A stretch of 64,000 nucleotides of DNA, taken from Tetramitus jugosus (Eukaryota > Heterolobosea > Eutetramitea > Acrasida > Vahlkampfiidae). Each line of letters begins with the position of its first letter. The first letter of the stretch is position 1. Under the pieces are notes generated by a model. The model was not told the origin of the DNA, ran no database searches, and was given only the letters and a program-made list of their open reading frames with translations. A program made the translations under genes and the position numbers. Location of the stretch: contig OW569377.1 of assembly GCA_937625935.1 (NCBI GenBank), positions 124,001 to 188,000 on the forward strand, given 5' to 3'. This document shows positions 49,299 to 57,354 of this stretch, piece after piece.

Positions 49299-49673
49299 TT
49301 ATTCATTAAGAATGTCATTAACTGCATGAAAGATTTTTCTTCCAATATCTTCATTAAGACCTTGGACTGAAATACTGAATGTAAACTTTCCTTCCTTCGT
49401 CTTACAATTCTTAATTAGTTTATGAGTATCATCTACTCCAATAAATTCACGAAGTCTTTCCTTTTCCTTAAGTTTTGTCTTTTGTCTTGTCTCCTTTTCT
49501 TTGAGAGCCATTGCAGCAAGATATGCTTTAGCTTCTTCTGGTGTCATTGTAAGCTTCTTTGACACTTTAGGTTGATTTGTTGATTCTACAGGTACATATG
49601 TAGGTATACCCAAAGTTGGAGTTTCATCTAGAGATAAAGTTGTGAGTTGGCTTGAAATATTTTGTTCTTCCAT
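49299..49673 (-). CDS. Element protein, unknown
   Basis: 124 residues. Flexible N-terminus, then a Lys/Glu/Ala helix (TPEEAKAYLAAMALKEKETRQKTKLKEKERLREF), then a compact C-terminal part (GKFTFSISVQGLNEDIGRKIFHAVNDIL). It lies 53 bp downstream of the packaging ATPase on the same strand. No family is recognised. Confidence 0.6.
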   Translation of the reverse strand: MEEQNISSQLTTLSLDETPTLGIPTYVPVESTNQPKVSKKLTMTPEEAKAYLAAMALKEKETRQKTKLKEKERLREFIGVDDTHKLIKNCKTKEGKFTFSISVQGLNEDIGRKIFHAVNDILNE

Positions 49674-49726
49674 TGTTTTTGTTTTCTAGTTATGACTAAA
49701 ATTTTTTTGATGATTTCTTTCTTTCG

Positions 49727-50410
49727 TTAGAAATTCAATTTAAATCGTGGTAGGCCAGGTGGAGCTTTAATTTTGAAGTATCTATTTCCTGGTCTCTCCT
49801 GATTACGAACAAAGATAAAATGATAATCTTGAGTATTCTCTTCTATGAATCGTCTTGCATCATCGTCTTTATTTATGTCAGGTAGAAAGGCTTCTTTTAA
49901 TGCATGGATACTTCTTGTACTGAATTGATAGAAAATGATTGTATTAGTACAACAATCTCTGATCAATGGTGGAATAGAGTTACAATACTGAGTTGTGATG
50001 AAGATCGTTAAACGATAATGACGATACGTTGTGATTAACTTAGACATTAAGGATTTCTCAAATCTTATTGAACCGATACAATCATCTAGGATAAGGAAAG
50101 CTCTTTTAGTTTTATTCTTCGACTGTCTATCCATTAAATCCTTGATGATATCATCTGAATATTCTGTATGAACATAGTCGTCTGGCATAAAACCATAATC
50201 TCCATTGATATGTGCAGTTGGACAAACAACTACTCCATAATCAAATGCTCCCTTAATTGCCATCGCTTTAACCGTTGATCTAACAAGGTACGATTTACCT
50301 GACTTTGGACCGGCTGCAAGGAAGTTAATTGTATTGGGTTGAACAAAGTTTGCATTATTCCATCCAGATATCTGAATTTGAGGTTTGTATGATTTCTTGA
50401 TATTAGACAT
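49727..50410 (-). CDS. DNA packaging ATPase (FtsK/HerA, A32-like)
   Basis: 227 residues from the ATG at 50410; an in-frame ATG six codons upstream is also possible. Walker A is AAGPKSGKS (~32-40) and Walker B is RAFLILDDC (~103-111). A downstream ITTQYCNSIPPLIRDCC segment fits the sensor region of this family. It is the motor expected to pump the genome into preformed capsids, a hallmark gene of Polintons, Polinton-like viruses, virophages and giant viruses. The short, single-domain form is normal. It is co-directional with the unknown genes on both sides. Confidence 0.88.
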   Translation of the reverse strand: MSNIKKSYKPQIQISGWNNANFVQPNTINFLAAGPKSGKSYLVRSTVKAMAIKGAFDYGVVVCPTAHINGDYGFMPDDYVHTEYSDDIIKDLMDRQSKNKTKRAFLILDDCIGSIRFEKSLMSKLITTYRHYRLTIFITTQYCNSIPPLIRDCCTNTIIFYQFSTRSIHALKEAFLPDINKDDDARRFIEENTQDYHFIFVRNQERPGNRYFKIKAPPGLPRFKLNF

Positions 50411-50434
50411 TTTATAGTCTGATATCATAATCTA

Positions 50435-50725
50435 TTAATCTACAAGAAAACAGAAACATTCGATGTATCGTCTGAATTTCTCTAGATGTTCCAGGTCTAA
50501 TGATTCTTTATCGATGTTGTAGTTAACAAGAAGCGTTTCAATCACCTTTTCTGTTGGATGGGGTTTGAAGTACATCTTGATATATCTTTGTACTTCAATA
50601 GAAGGTACTGAAGTGAAGAGCCCTAGATCTGTTTGTATTCTTGTATTGTCTGGGAATAGAACTTTAACATGTTCTACAAAGTTTTTGATCTTTTCATTTA
50701 AGATACTTGTTGCTGTTGCTGTCAT
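50435..50725 (-). CDS. Small element protein, unknown
   Basis: 96 residues, a mixed helical protein (NEKIKNFVEHVKVLFPD, then SIEVQRYIKMYFKPHPTEKVIETLL). Ends in a Cys/Phe-rich tail (ECFCFLVD). It lies 24 bp upstream of the ATPase frame and is probably in the same transcript. No family is recognised. Confidence 0.58.
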   Translation of the reverse strand: MTATATSILNEKIKNFVEHVKVLFPDNTRIQTDLGLFTSVPSIEVQRYIKMYFKPHPTEKVIETLLVNYNIDKESLDLEHLEKFRRYIECFCFLVD

Positions 50726-50749
50726 TTATATTTTATCCTAGATAATTTT

Positions 50750-50884
50750 TTACAAATCTTTCCATCTATCTATCTCTGGTCTAGACATTCTTCTATAGAT
50801 TAAACAGTACTGGATCATTAATGATCCAGTATAATAAACTACGACTGGGATTGATAGTAACGCTGTGCTATAAAGTATATCCAT
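50750..50884 (-). CDS. Small single-span membrane protein
   Basis: 44 residues from the ATG at 50884 to TAA at 50750-50752. It starts MDILYSTALLSIPVVVYYTG and continues SLMIQYCLIYRRMSRPEIDRW. One hydrophobic helix (~4-29) is followed by a basic cytosolic-type tail, consistent with a type III or tail-type membrane protein. The spacing to the next gene (24 bp) matches the tight packing of the element. A palindrome (TACTGGATCATTAATGATCCAGTA) lies inside the coding sequence. Short, so moderate confidence. Confidence 0.5.
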   Translation of the reverse strand: MDILYSTALLSIPVVVYYTGSLMIQYCLIYRRMSRPEIDRWKDL

Positions 50885-51120
50885 TTCTCATACTTATTAT
50901 TATTTCTATATTTATTGAAGCTATGCTTCAATAAACTTGATATCGATTACTATTTCGAGTTAAGCATTAATATACCAGTCCCTATATAGGGACTATGCTC
51001 AGCTTTACTATATCGAGTTTTATACTCATTATTAGAGTTGCTTGTATCCTTTGGTATCGTTTTGTATTATTTTTAGTTTCGTTCTATTCATTCGTATTAT
51101 CCTCAATATATATGAAACAT
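50885..51120. other. Non-coding region with two perfect palindromes
   Basis: No credible gene. Two hairpins are present: TTATTGAAGC-TAT-GCTTCAATAA (50912-50934) and the perfect palindrome AGTCCCTATATAGGGACT (50977-50994). It separates minus-strand morphogenesis genes from the plus-strand replication block and adjoins the left internal inverted repeat. An origin, a small RNA or a promoter array are all possible. Confidence 0.5.
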
Positions 51121-51275
51121 CTAAAAAGGTGAGAAGGGTGTGAGGAACGTTTTTAAAAGTTTTCTATATTCATTTTTAAATTTCATAATACTTTTATATC
51201 TCCACTTCTCACCCTTCTCACCTTTTTAGTTATTTTAATATATTATATAGATAGACTAAAGGATAAATAGAGAAT
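51121..51275 (+). repeat. Internal inverted repeat, left copy (~155 bp)
   Basis: Begins CTAAAAAGGTGAGAAGGGTG and ends near ACTAAAGGATAAATAGAGA. It is an imperfect reverse complement of 56865-57020. Each copy is itself bounded by inverted copies of the GGTGAGAAGGGTG word, so it can form a hairpin. The inner end carries the tandem form CACTTCTCACCCTTCTCACC. It lies just upstream of the first replication-block gene. Confidence 0.85.
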
Positions 51276-51298
51276 GAAATAATCGACTGAATGAATAA

Positions 51299-51844
51299 AT
51301 GGACGAATACAAGGATATCTTGAAATATGAAGCTGGACTAGATGTTATCCATGGAATCTATAAGGCGATACTAATTGAACCAAACATTGAAGACAAAGTA
51401 TTCTTTAGATACGATCTACTTCAAGCAACAGGATCAGAAAGCGCTTATTCAATGTTCGAACATTCATTGAAATCTTATAGTTTTCATTCAGATGTATATA
51501 GAGACATCTTCAGAGAAGCATTAAGAGAAGACAACATTGATTGGTTAGACGATGACTACGGAACATGGAAAGATATAAAGATTGGACGAAGTTTAATCAA
51601 CTATTTAACTCGAGAAGTTTTACCAACATTCAGCTACGTCTATAACAATGAAGAGTTTGAACGTGTTGTAATCAATACATTGAAAAGTGTATCGACTGAA
51701 ACAAGAGTAGTTGAAAAAGTTTTAGTTAAAACATTAATTGAATTATCTGATCAATATCGTGATGGAAGACCGATTGATATAAATCCTGAACAACATAAGT
51801 TATTGTTTGTACTATTAAAAGCAATACGCAATGATAGACATTGA
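51299..51844 (+). CDS. Element protein, paralogue of the 52077 gene
   Basis: 181 residues, acidic and helical. It shares a pattern with the protein encoded at 52077: an N-terminal YKAILIEPNIEDKVFFRYDLL corresponds to YKLALDPSDDIKKDLKIFEL, and LINYLTREVLPTF corresponds to LIRFVTVEIMPTY. Both then have a S-ET helix and a C-terminal LLFVLLKAI or LLYLTIATI segment. No known family. It is the first gene after the left internal repeat; its stop overlaps the next start by 14 bp. Confidence 0.62.
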   Translation: MDEYKDILKYEAGLDVIHGIYKAILIEPNIEDKVFFRYDLLQATGSESAYSMFEHSLKSYSFHSDVYRDIFREALREDNIDWLDDDYGTWKDIKIGRSLINYLTREVLPTFSYVYNNEEFERVVINTLKSVSTETRVVEKVLVKTLIELSDQYRDGRPIDINPEQHKLLFVLLKAIRNDRH

Positions 51845-52031
51845 TTCAGAGATTAAAGACCTTCAATTCTTTATAATTGAACTTCAATTAGAACTTCAAT
51901 GTAAAGAAGATGAAATGAAAGTTACAAAAGCATTAATCAATGATGTTCAAGAGAAACTTAAAGAGTTAGAAGATGAACGTAAGAACCTTGAAGGACTTAT
52001 CGATTTCCTGGATGGAGTAATTGATTGTTAA
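51831..52031 (+). CDS. Small coiled-coil element protein
   Basis: 66 residues, starting 14 bp inside the 3' end of the previous gene in another frame. Almost entirely one amphipathic helix (IEL.LEL..KEDEMKVTK...QEKLKELEDERKNLEGLI). It may oligomerise or bridge partners. The overlap and a hairpin right after its stop suggest it is co-transcribed with the 51299 gene. Confidence 0.58.
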   Translation: MIDIDSEIKDLQFFIIELQLELQCKEDEMKVTKALINDVQEKLKELEDERKNLEGLIDFLDGVIDC

Positions 52032-52034
52032 AAC

Positions 52035-52061
52035 TAATATGTATCCAATGGATACATATTA
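52035..52061 (+). terminator. 3' hairpin of the 51299/51831 unit
   Basis: Perfect 12-bp stem TAATATGTATCC / GGATACATATTA, 3-nt loop, 4 bp after the stop. Confidence 0.7.
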
Positions 52062-52076
52062 TACGCATAGTAATAA

Positions 52077-52652
52077 ATGAACGACTTAGAACGCTACAAC
52101 AGAGAGCTTGATATCATCTATGAAACTTATAAACTTGCATTAGATCCATCTGATGATATCAAGAAAGATTTAAAGATATTTGAATTACATGTACGTCTAT
52201 GTACTTTAAGATTCTTAGGTAAAGATCCAGACCCTTTTGAAATGATTTATTCAGATGAAAACATTGAATTGACTAAAATGTTTTTCAAAGATCTTCAAGG
52301 AGTTTTCAATCAATTATCAATGGTGTTTGGTACTAAACTTGAATGGGATGACATCTTATTTGTAACATCATTGATTCGTTTCGTAACAGTTGAAATTATG
52401 CCTACATACGATGGAAATCTATACGATGATGTTGTTCTAATAATTATGAAAGAATTCTTGAGGATAGGTTCAATTGAAACAACAGTTTATACGAAGGATA
52501 TTCCAATGACTTTTAGAATCTTTTGTAAGGAATTAATCAATGTAACATGTATGCATATGGATGATAGTACAATTGAAATTGAAGGTACTCGATTTAGATT
52601 CTTTCATGATCTTTTATACTTAACCATTGCAACAATTACTGATGAATTTTAA
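52077..52652 (+). CDS. Element protein, paralogue of the 51299 gene
   Basis: 191 residues. A paralogue of the 51299 product, as described there, with a different middle (FQLSM-type helix FKDLQGVFNQLSMVFGTKLEWDD). Helical, acidic, no catalytic motif recognised. The pair lies directly before the primase, so an accessory role in replication is possible, but this is only positional inference. Confidence 0.62.
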   Translation: MNDLERYNRELDIIYETYKLALDPSDDIKKDLKIFELHVRLCTLRFLGKDPDPFEMIYSDENIELTKMFFKDLQGVFNQLSMVFGTKLEWDDILFVTSLIRFVTVEIMPTYDGNLYDDVVLIIMKEFLRIGSIETTVYTKDIPMTFRIFCKELINVTCMHMDDSTIEIEGTRFRFFHDLLYLTIATITDEF

Positions 52653-52683
52653 CTTCACACTATGAATGAACAATGTAACAATG

Positions 52684-52713
52684 AATCATACAATTGAAAT
52701 AAATTGTATGATT
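52684..52713 (+). terminator. 3' hairpin of the 52077 gene
   Basis: Perfect 12-bp stem AATCATACAATT / AATTGTATGATT with a 6-nt loop, followed by AT-rich sequence leading to the primase start. Confidence 0.7.
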
Positions 52714-52774
52714 TTAAAAATAAATGAAGAATTTTTAAAAAACTAAATTTAAAAAAATCTAACAAATAATAAAA

Positions 52775-54133
52775 ATGAAGTTTACTTACAAGGATACAGT
52801 TGTACATGAAGCATACTATTATCTCAAAGATAGTCAAGATTCGATAAAAAATGGAACTCCAACATTATTATCGAATAATGTGAAGGCTCATGGGGATATT
52901 ATCATATGTCACTGTGACGAAAACAATCGAAGATTATATTCAATGATGAATATCAATGATCTCGAAAAAATGATTCACCAAGCTGGGGGTTATAATACAA
53001 TCACTGAAATCAAAGATGAAGATGTAAAAAAATTCGAGTTTAGAACAACTAATATTCCTCCAACTGAATATAAGTATTCGTTTTTAAAGCTCAATCATAC
53101 TGGCGGTAGAGCTTCATTAGAACATTTAAACTTCTTTGAAGTTATTACAGAAGGACCACAGAAACCTAGATTTGATATTGAAACTGAGGATTCATGGGTA
53201 ACAGATGAATGGTTTGACTATTTTATAGATTACATGTGTAGCTTAATTATCGAATGTTGTAAACTTTGGGGAGTTGAAATAGACCCTGTAAAGAACATCA
53301 TCGTTTATGAATCAACTGGTATGATAGAGAAAGGAAAGAAATATAGTGTTCATATCATCGTTGATGGAGTTTATCATCCAGATCATGAGGAAGCAAAAGT
53401 TTTTTATGATCATGTGGTTAGTCATCTTCCTGATAATGTGAAAAAGTTTGTAGATCCTAGTGTGTATAGTTCATTACAACAATTTAGACTCCCGTATAAT
53501 AGAAAAGCTGGTACAAATAGAATGAAGTTCGATAAGTATTGGACATACAATGGTAAAAAAATCGTGTATAATGATAGTGAAGATATCAATAATATAAAGT
53601 TGAGCCATCTAAATAGATTTAGATACTCTTTAGTTGGATTGATTTTAAATACATCTAAACTGTTAGTATGTCCTATAACTATCGATAAAATGAAAAAGAC
53701 TAAATTTATTGGAGGAGAAGTATCAGAGAGTGAAATTGAAGGAGCAATTAACATGTTTCATAGAATCGCTCCATATCATGAAGATTCATTTAATGTTGAA
53801 GAATCTTTAGGTACAACTATCAAGTTGAAACGTAAAAAATCATGTTATTGTTTAGTTTGTAATAGAACACATGATAATGAAAATGCTTATTTAACCATTT
53901 CAGGTGATAAGAAAAACGTTCATTTACGTTGTTTCAGAAATCACGGACAGTCTTTTATGTTAGGTTCTCTAGATCTAGGTACTTTAGCTTCAGTTGAAGT
54001 TTCAGCTAAAAGATGGGAAGTAAAAAAAGAACCACGTATGCAACAGATAATGGATTATCAAAAATTATGTATATGTACAAGTACAAAATTCATACTACCA
54101 ATTTTAGATGAACGATTATTAATAAAAAAATAA
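52775..54133 (+). CDS. Archaeo-eukaryotic-type primase with C-terminal zinc finger
   Basis: 452 residues. Catalytic acidic pair in RFDIETE (D134, E136); KKYSVHIIV (~188-196) is the S-x-H motif; DPSVYSSLQQFRLPYNRKAG (~227-246) matches the third conserved segment of the herpes/pox/NCLDV branch of AEP primases. A zinc module follows: CYCLVCNRTH (C357, C359 or C362, H366) with H383, C386 and H390. It would make primers, or act as primase-polymerase, at the replication fork. In many virophages primase and helicase are fused; here they are separate genes with a small gene between. Confidence 0.8.
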   Translation: MKFTYKDTVVHEAYYYLKDSQDSIKNGTPTLLSNNVKAHGDIIICHCDENNRRLYSMMNINDLEKMIHQAGGYNTITEIKDEDVKKFEFRTTNIPPTEYKYSFLKLNHTGGRASLEHLNFFEVITEGPQKPRFDIETEDSWVTDEWFDYFIDYMCSLIIECCKLWGVEIDPVKNIIVYESTGMIEKGKKYSVHIIVDGVYHPDHEEAKVFYDHVVSHLPDNVKKFVDPSVYSSLQQFRLPYNRKAGTNRMKFDKYWTYNGKKIVYNDSEDINNIKLSHLNRFRYSLVGLILNTSKLLVCPITIDKMKKTKFIGGEVSESEIEGAINMFHRIAPYHEDSFNVEESLGTTIKLKRKKSCYCLVCNRTHDNENAYLTISGDKKNVHLRCFRNHGQSFMLGSLDLGTLASVEVSAKRWEVKKEPRMQQIMDYQKLCICTSTKFILPILDERLLIKK

Positions 54134-54144
54134 AAAATAAATAT

Positions 54145-54173
54145 ATATTTATCATTTAAAAAATGATAAATAT
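54145..54173 (+). terminator. 3' hairpin of the primase gene
   Basis: Perfect 13-bp stem ATATTTATCATTT / AAATGATAAATAT, 3-nt loop, 11 bp after the primase stop. Its right arm contains the ATG of the next gene, so the two signals overlap. Confidence 0.65.
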
Positions 54174-54540
54174 CAAAGAAATGAGTATCGAAGAATTATC
54201 TGAGTTGTTTACTTCAATTAAACAAGAAATAGCTGATCGTAAAGTTCAACTGAATAAGAATTTCCATGAAAAGAATAGACTCTTCCATGAAGAATTGAAG
54301 AGAAAACATGAGGAAGAAAAACAACGAAAGTTAGAACACGAAAAGACAATGGCTAAGGTAACTGATATGAGGTCGTTATACGGTAAATTTAACTATCAAT
54401 GTACAAAGATTATGAATGGAACAGCTAAGCCTGTAGAAATTGAATGGGTTAAAGAACATGTAAAATATTTCACAAACAGAAAACCAGGACAACGTATCAT
54501 GGAATACTTCAATGCAAATAATGTTACATTCACCTTATGA
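54163..54540 (+). CDS. Element protein, charged coiled-coil
   Basis: 125 residues. Residues ~8-65 form a very charged helix (FHEELKRKHEEEKQRKLEHEK). The C-terminal part is compact (CTKIMNGTAKPVEIEWVKEHVKYF). Its position between primase and helicase suggests a bridging or loading partner, though nothing in the sequence proves this. Confidence 0.62.
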   Translation: MINIKEMSIEELSELFTSIKQEIADRKVQLNKNFHEKNRLFHEELKRKHEEEKQRKLEHEKTMAKVTDMRSLYGKFNYQCTKIMNGTAKPVEIEWVKEHVKYFTNRKPGQRIMEYFNANNVTFTL

Positions 54541-54550
54541 ATATACAGTA

Positions 54551-54581
54551 TCATATCACTTATACAATGGAAGTGATATGA
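54551..54581 (+). terminator. 3' hairpin of the 54163 gene
   Basis: Perfect 11-bp stem TCATATCACTT / AAGTGATATGA with a 9-nt loop, 10 bp after the stop. Confidence 0.68.
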
Positions 54582-54730
54582 AAAAGATTAATGAATTTTT
54601 TATAGTAAATATATTTTTATTGAATTTTTTTATTTATTTTTAAAAATATGATTTTTAAAACGAATTGAAAGTTTTTTAAAAAATTCTAGAAATAAAAAAT
54701 ATCTCTAGAATTAAAAAGAAAGAAAGAAAG

Positions 54731-56788
54731 ATGAGTAGAGTAAGTACAAAAAGATTACAGAAGGTAATGACTGATCCGTTTGATGTTCCAACTCAGAATG
54801 AAGTAAAAGCAGTTGGTGAATATTTTAAGAAACTTGGTTTGAATGTTAATGGAGATTATTTCTCTTGTGACGATAAATTTTTAATCGTTTCATGTCCTTT
54901 AGATGCGTCACCTTCATGGTGTGATCACACCATGACATTGGAAGACAGTGATATTGATAAGTTTGTCTCTGTATTCGAGATGACCGAAGAACAGTTTAGA
55001 AAGAAATATGGTATTGGTATGGACAATACTGCAGTATTTCAAAGTATTGTTAATCCTCTTGACTATCAAACAGTCACTATTAATATTGAAGGTAAAGGTG
55101 AAGAATTTCTTTTACCTGGTTGTGGATCATACATAACTGGTGAAAGAGTTGCATACATTGATTGTGAATGGGAAGCTTCAGTTGGTCAAATTCCGAATAT
55201 CGATAATGCTGCCCCTGATTTTGTCGATACTATTATTCAACCTCCTAACATTGAAGATTCAGTAGGTACTCTTGAAGAGATTCAAGATGATGAAGAATTT
55301 GATGATCCTAGACATACTGCAAGATTAAGATTCTTGAATCCTAAGGATACTTTCACCTATCATGATGCCAAGGGAGATTATGATGATTTCGAATCAATGA
55401 TGTGTGCCCTTGAGGCAACTGCTGGTATACGTAGTATTGGTAATAACCATTGGTTTTATGTCAAACATACGAAGGTTGAAGGTAAAATCGCTCGTTATGT
55501 TGTTGAAAAATTAGCAAGTAATGGATACCATAGATCGTCTGGATTTTCTAGAAAATTAAATGATAACGAGTATGCAGCTGAACAGAGAAAATGGGAAACT
55601 ACATCTAGTCTCAAGAACAGATTGATTGCAGGTGAAACTGTACCAAGATATATCACTTATACTGAAAAAGAGATACATGACTTGTTGCTAAAGACACATG
55701 TTTACCTCGAAGAAGTATTTATTCCTTATCCATTGAGTTGGTTGGACACTAGAAGAATTAATACATTCTACGGATTCCCATATAAAGTCTTACCAAATTA
55801 TGAATGTATTGTTACAGAAAAAGGTAACGCTGAAAAACAAACTTCAAGATATTCATGTGACCCTACGATTGGTTTGTTCATGGATCATTTCCATATGTTA
55901 GTTGAATGTAATGATAATTATCTTGAATGGTTCCTTAATTTTATTGCCAAGAAGGTTCAATATCCTCATCTCAAAACTGACGTTGCGATGCTTTTATCAT
56001 CTACAACTGGTACTGGTAAAGGAATTTTGGCAAAAATTATATCTAAATTATTTGGTGAATTTGTTATTAGAATGATAAATCATATAAATCAGATCACGGG
56101 TGAAAAGAATGGATCATTACAAAACATACTTGGCATAATTGGAGACGAAGTTCAAGGTTTTGGAGAAAATGCAGAAAAATTAAAGAACATTATCAGTGAA
56201 GATAAGATTGAGATACGTAGGTTATACGAAGAATACGCAACTGTTGATAATTTTTTATTTGCTATATTCTTCACTAATAAATGGGAATACTTCAAAATAG
56301 ATGACAACGATAGAAGATTCGCTTGTTTTAAATGTGTTCCTAAATACAAGGAGGATTACGATCATTCTACGAAAATTCTTGCTATGCTTGAGGATGATAA
56401 TGTAATGAATTCGTTGTTTACATTTTTCATGAAACGTGATATCAGTTCCTTCGTTATTCAAGATTATCCTAAAACAAAACTTCTTGAGTTGATGAAGGGT
56501 AAGTCAGCTGATCCTATTGATGTTTGGATTGCAGAATCCATTAGTCAACTTCAATTTTCAACCTTTAATAGAAATAACATAGGTAATAACGTGAAATATA
56601 AATTGGTTCTCAAATTTGCAGGTTTTAAAGAATATAAAACTTTAAATGATATTAGCGGTTATAAAATTAACTCACAACAATTTAAATCAAGTATGGAATC
56701 AAGAGATTTTGTGTATGCTGCCAATCGATCTACTTATACTAAAGAAGTTTCATGGGTTGTATCATCTGAACATGATCCATCTGATTAA
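54731..56788 (+). CDS. SF3-type replicative helicase
   Basis: 685 residues. The C-terminal ATPase core has Walker A SSTTGTGKG (K430), Walker B with GDE (472-473, LGIIGDEVQGF), a motif C-like FAIFFTNKW, and the arginine-bearing DNDRRF. This set is characteristic of the virophage/phage SF3 helicases that follow a primase domain (DUF5906-like). The ~400-residue N-terminal part has no motif I recognise and may bind DNA or the separate primase. It should unwind the genome during replication. Preceded by an AT-rich ~150-bp leader with repeated AAGAAAGAAAG just before the ATG. Confidence 0.85.
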   Translation: MSRVSTKRLQKVMTDPFDVPTQNEVKAVGEYFKKLGLNVNGDYFSCDDKFLIVSCPLDASPSWCDHTMTLEDSDIDKFVSVFEMTEEQFRKKYGIGMDNTAVFQSIVNPLDYQTVTINIEGKGEEFLLPGCGSYITGERVAYIDCEWEASVGQIPNIDNAAPDFVDTIIQPPNIEDSVGTLEEIQDDEEFDDPRHTARLRFLNPKDTFTYHDAKGDYDDFESMMCALEATAGIRSIGNNHWFYVKHTKVEGKIARYVVEKLASNGYHRSSGFSRKLNDNEYAAEQRKWETTSSLKNRLIAGETVPRYITYTEKEIHDLLLKTHVYLEEVFIPYPLSWLDTRRINTFYGFPYKVLPNYECIVTEKGNAEKQTSRYSCDPTIGLFMDHFHMLVECNDNYLEWFLNFIAKKVQYPHLKTDVAMLLSSTTGTGKGILAKIISKLFGEFVIRMINHINQITGEKNGSLQNILGIIGDEVQGFGENAEKLKNIISEDKIEIRRLYEEYATVDNFLFAIFFTNKWEYFKIDDNDRRFACFKCVPKYKEDYDHSTKILAMLEDDNVMNSLFTFFMKRDISSFVIQDYPKTKLLELMKGKSADPIDVWIAESISQLQFSTFNRNNIGNNVKYKLVLKFAGFKEYKTLNDISGYKINSQQFKSSMESRDFVYAANRSTYTKEVSWVVSSEHDPSD

Positions 56789-56796
56789 TCGATAGA

Positions 56797-56821
56797 ATCA
56801 ATCTCATTAAATGAGATTGAT
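56797..56821 (+). terminator. 3' hairpin of the helicase gene
   Basis: Perfect 11-bp stem ATCAATCTCAT / ATGAGATTGAT, 3-nt loop, 8 bp after the stop. Confidence 0.68.
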
Positions 56822-56864
56822 CCAAAAACATCTAGTTATCATTAATATCGTTTGATTATTTTTT

Positions 56865-57020
56865 TCAATCTCTATTTATCCTTTAGTCTATCTATATAAT
56901 ATATTAAAATAACTAAAAAGGTGAGAAGGGTGAGAAGTGGAGATATAAAGTATTTTGAGTTGAAAGAAATGAATATAGAAAACTTTTAAAAACGTTCCTC
57001 ACACCCTTCTCACCTTTTAG
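56865..57020 (-). repeat. Internal inverted repeat, right copy (~155 bp)
   Basis: Imperfect reverse complement of 51121-51275. It contains the tandem word GGTGAGAAGGGTGAGAAG (56929-56946 region) and at the other end CACACCCTTCTCACC. With the left copy it encloses the whole plus-strand replication block. Confidence 0.85.
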
Positions 57021-57075
57021 TTATTTCATTTGAATCGATACAAAGACGAATAAAAATATGAAAAGATTATAAAAT

Positions 57076-57312
57076 ATGACAGAATCAACACCAGAAGCAT
57101 CAAGAATAAACGAAATAATTGAAAATACTAAAGCTCACTTTACAGACGAAGAACCGTATACGGTTGTAATTAAAACAACGAATGAATATATCACTGAAGT
57201 TCAAAATGTTGAACAAAAACCAATTATGATATCACCTAAAATGAAAGAAACTTTATATGTTGGATTCATGTCTGCATGTATAGGTATTTTGTTGAACAAC
57301 TTAATTGGATAA
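57076..57312 (+). CDS. Small tail-anchored element protein
   Basis: 78 residues: an acidic, soluble N-terminal part and a single hydrophobic C-terminal helix (TLYVGFMSACIGILLNNLIG). The arrangement is that of a tail-anchored membrane protein. No family recognised. It begins ~55 bp after the right internal repeat and is followed by a hairpin. Confidence 0.58.
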   Translation: MTESTPEASRINEIIENTKAHFTDEEPYTVVIKTTNEYITEVQNVEQKPIMISPKMKETLYVGFMSACIGILLNNLIG

Positions 57313-57323
57313 AATAGATACAT

Positions 57324-57347
57324 TTTACAGATAAAATTATCTGTAAA
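57324..57347 (+). terminator. 3' hairpin of the 57076 gene
   Basis: Perfect 11-bp stem TTTACAGATAA / TTATCTGTAAA, 2-nt loop, 11 bp after the stop and 7 bp before the next ATG. Confidence 0.68.
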
Positions 57348-57354
57348 GTAATAA

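Noticed and set aside
51121-57020. A second transposon nested in the element
   Set aside because: The inverted repeats enclose replication genes but no transposase, and I see no target duplication at their outer edges.
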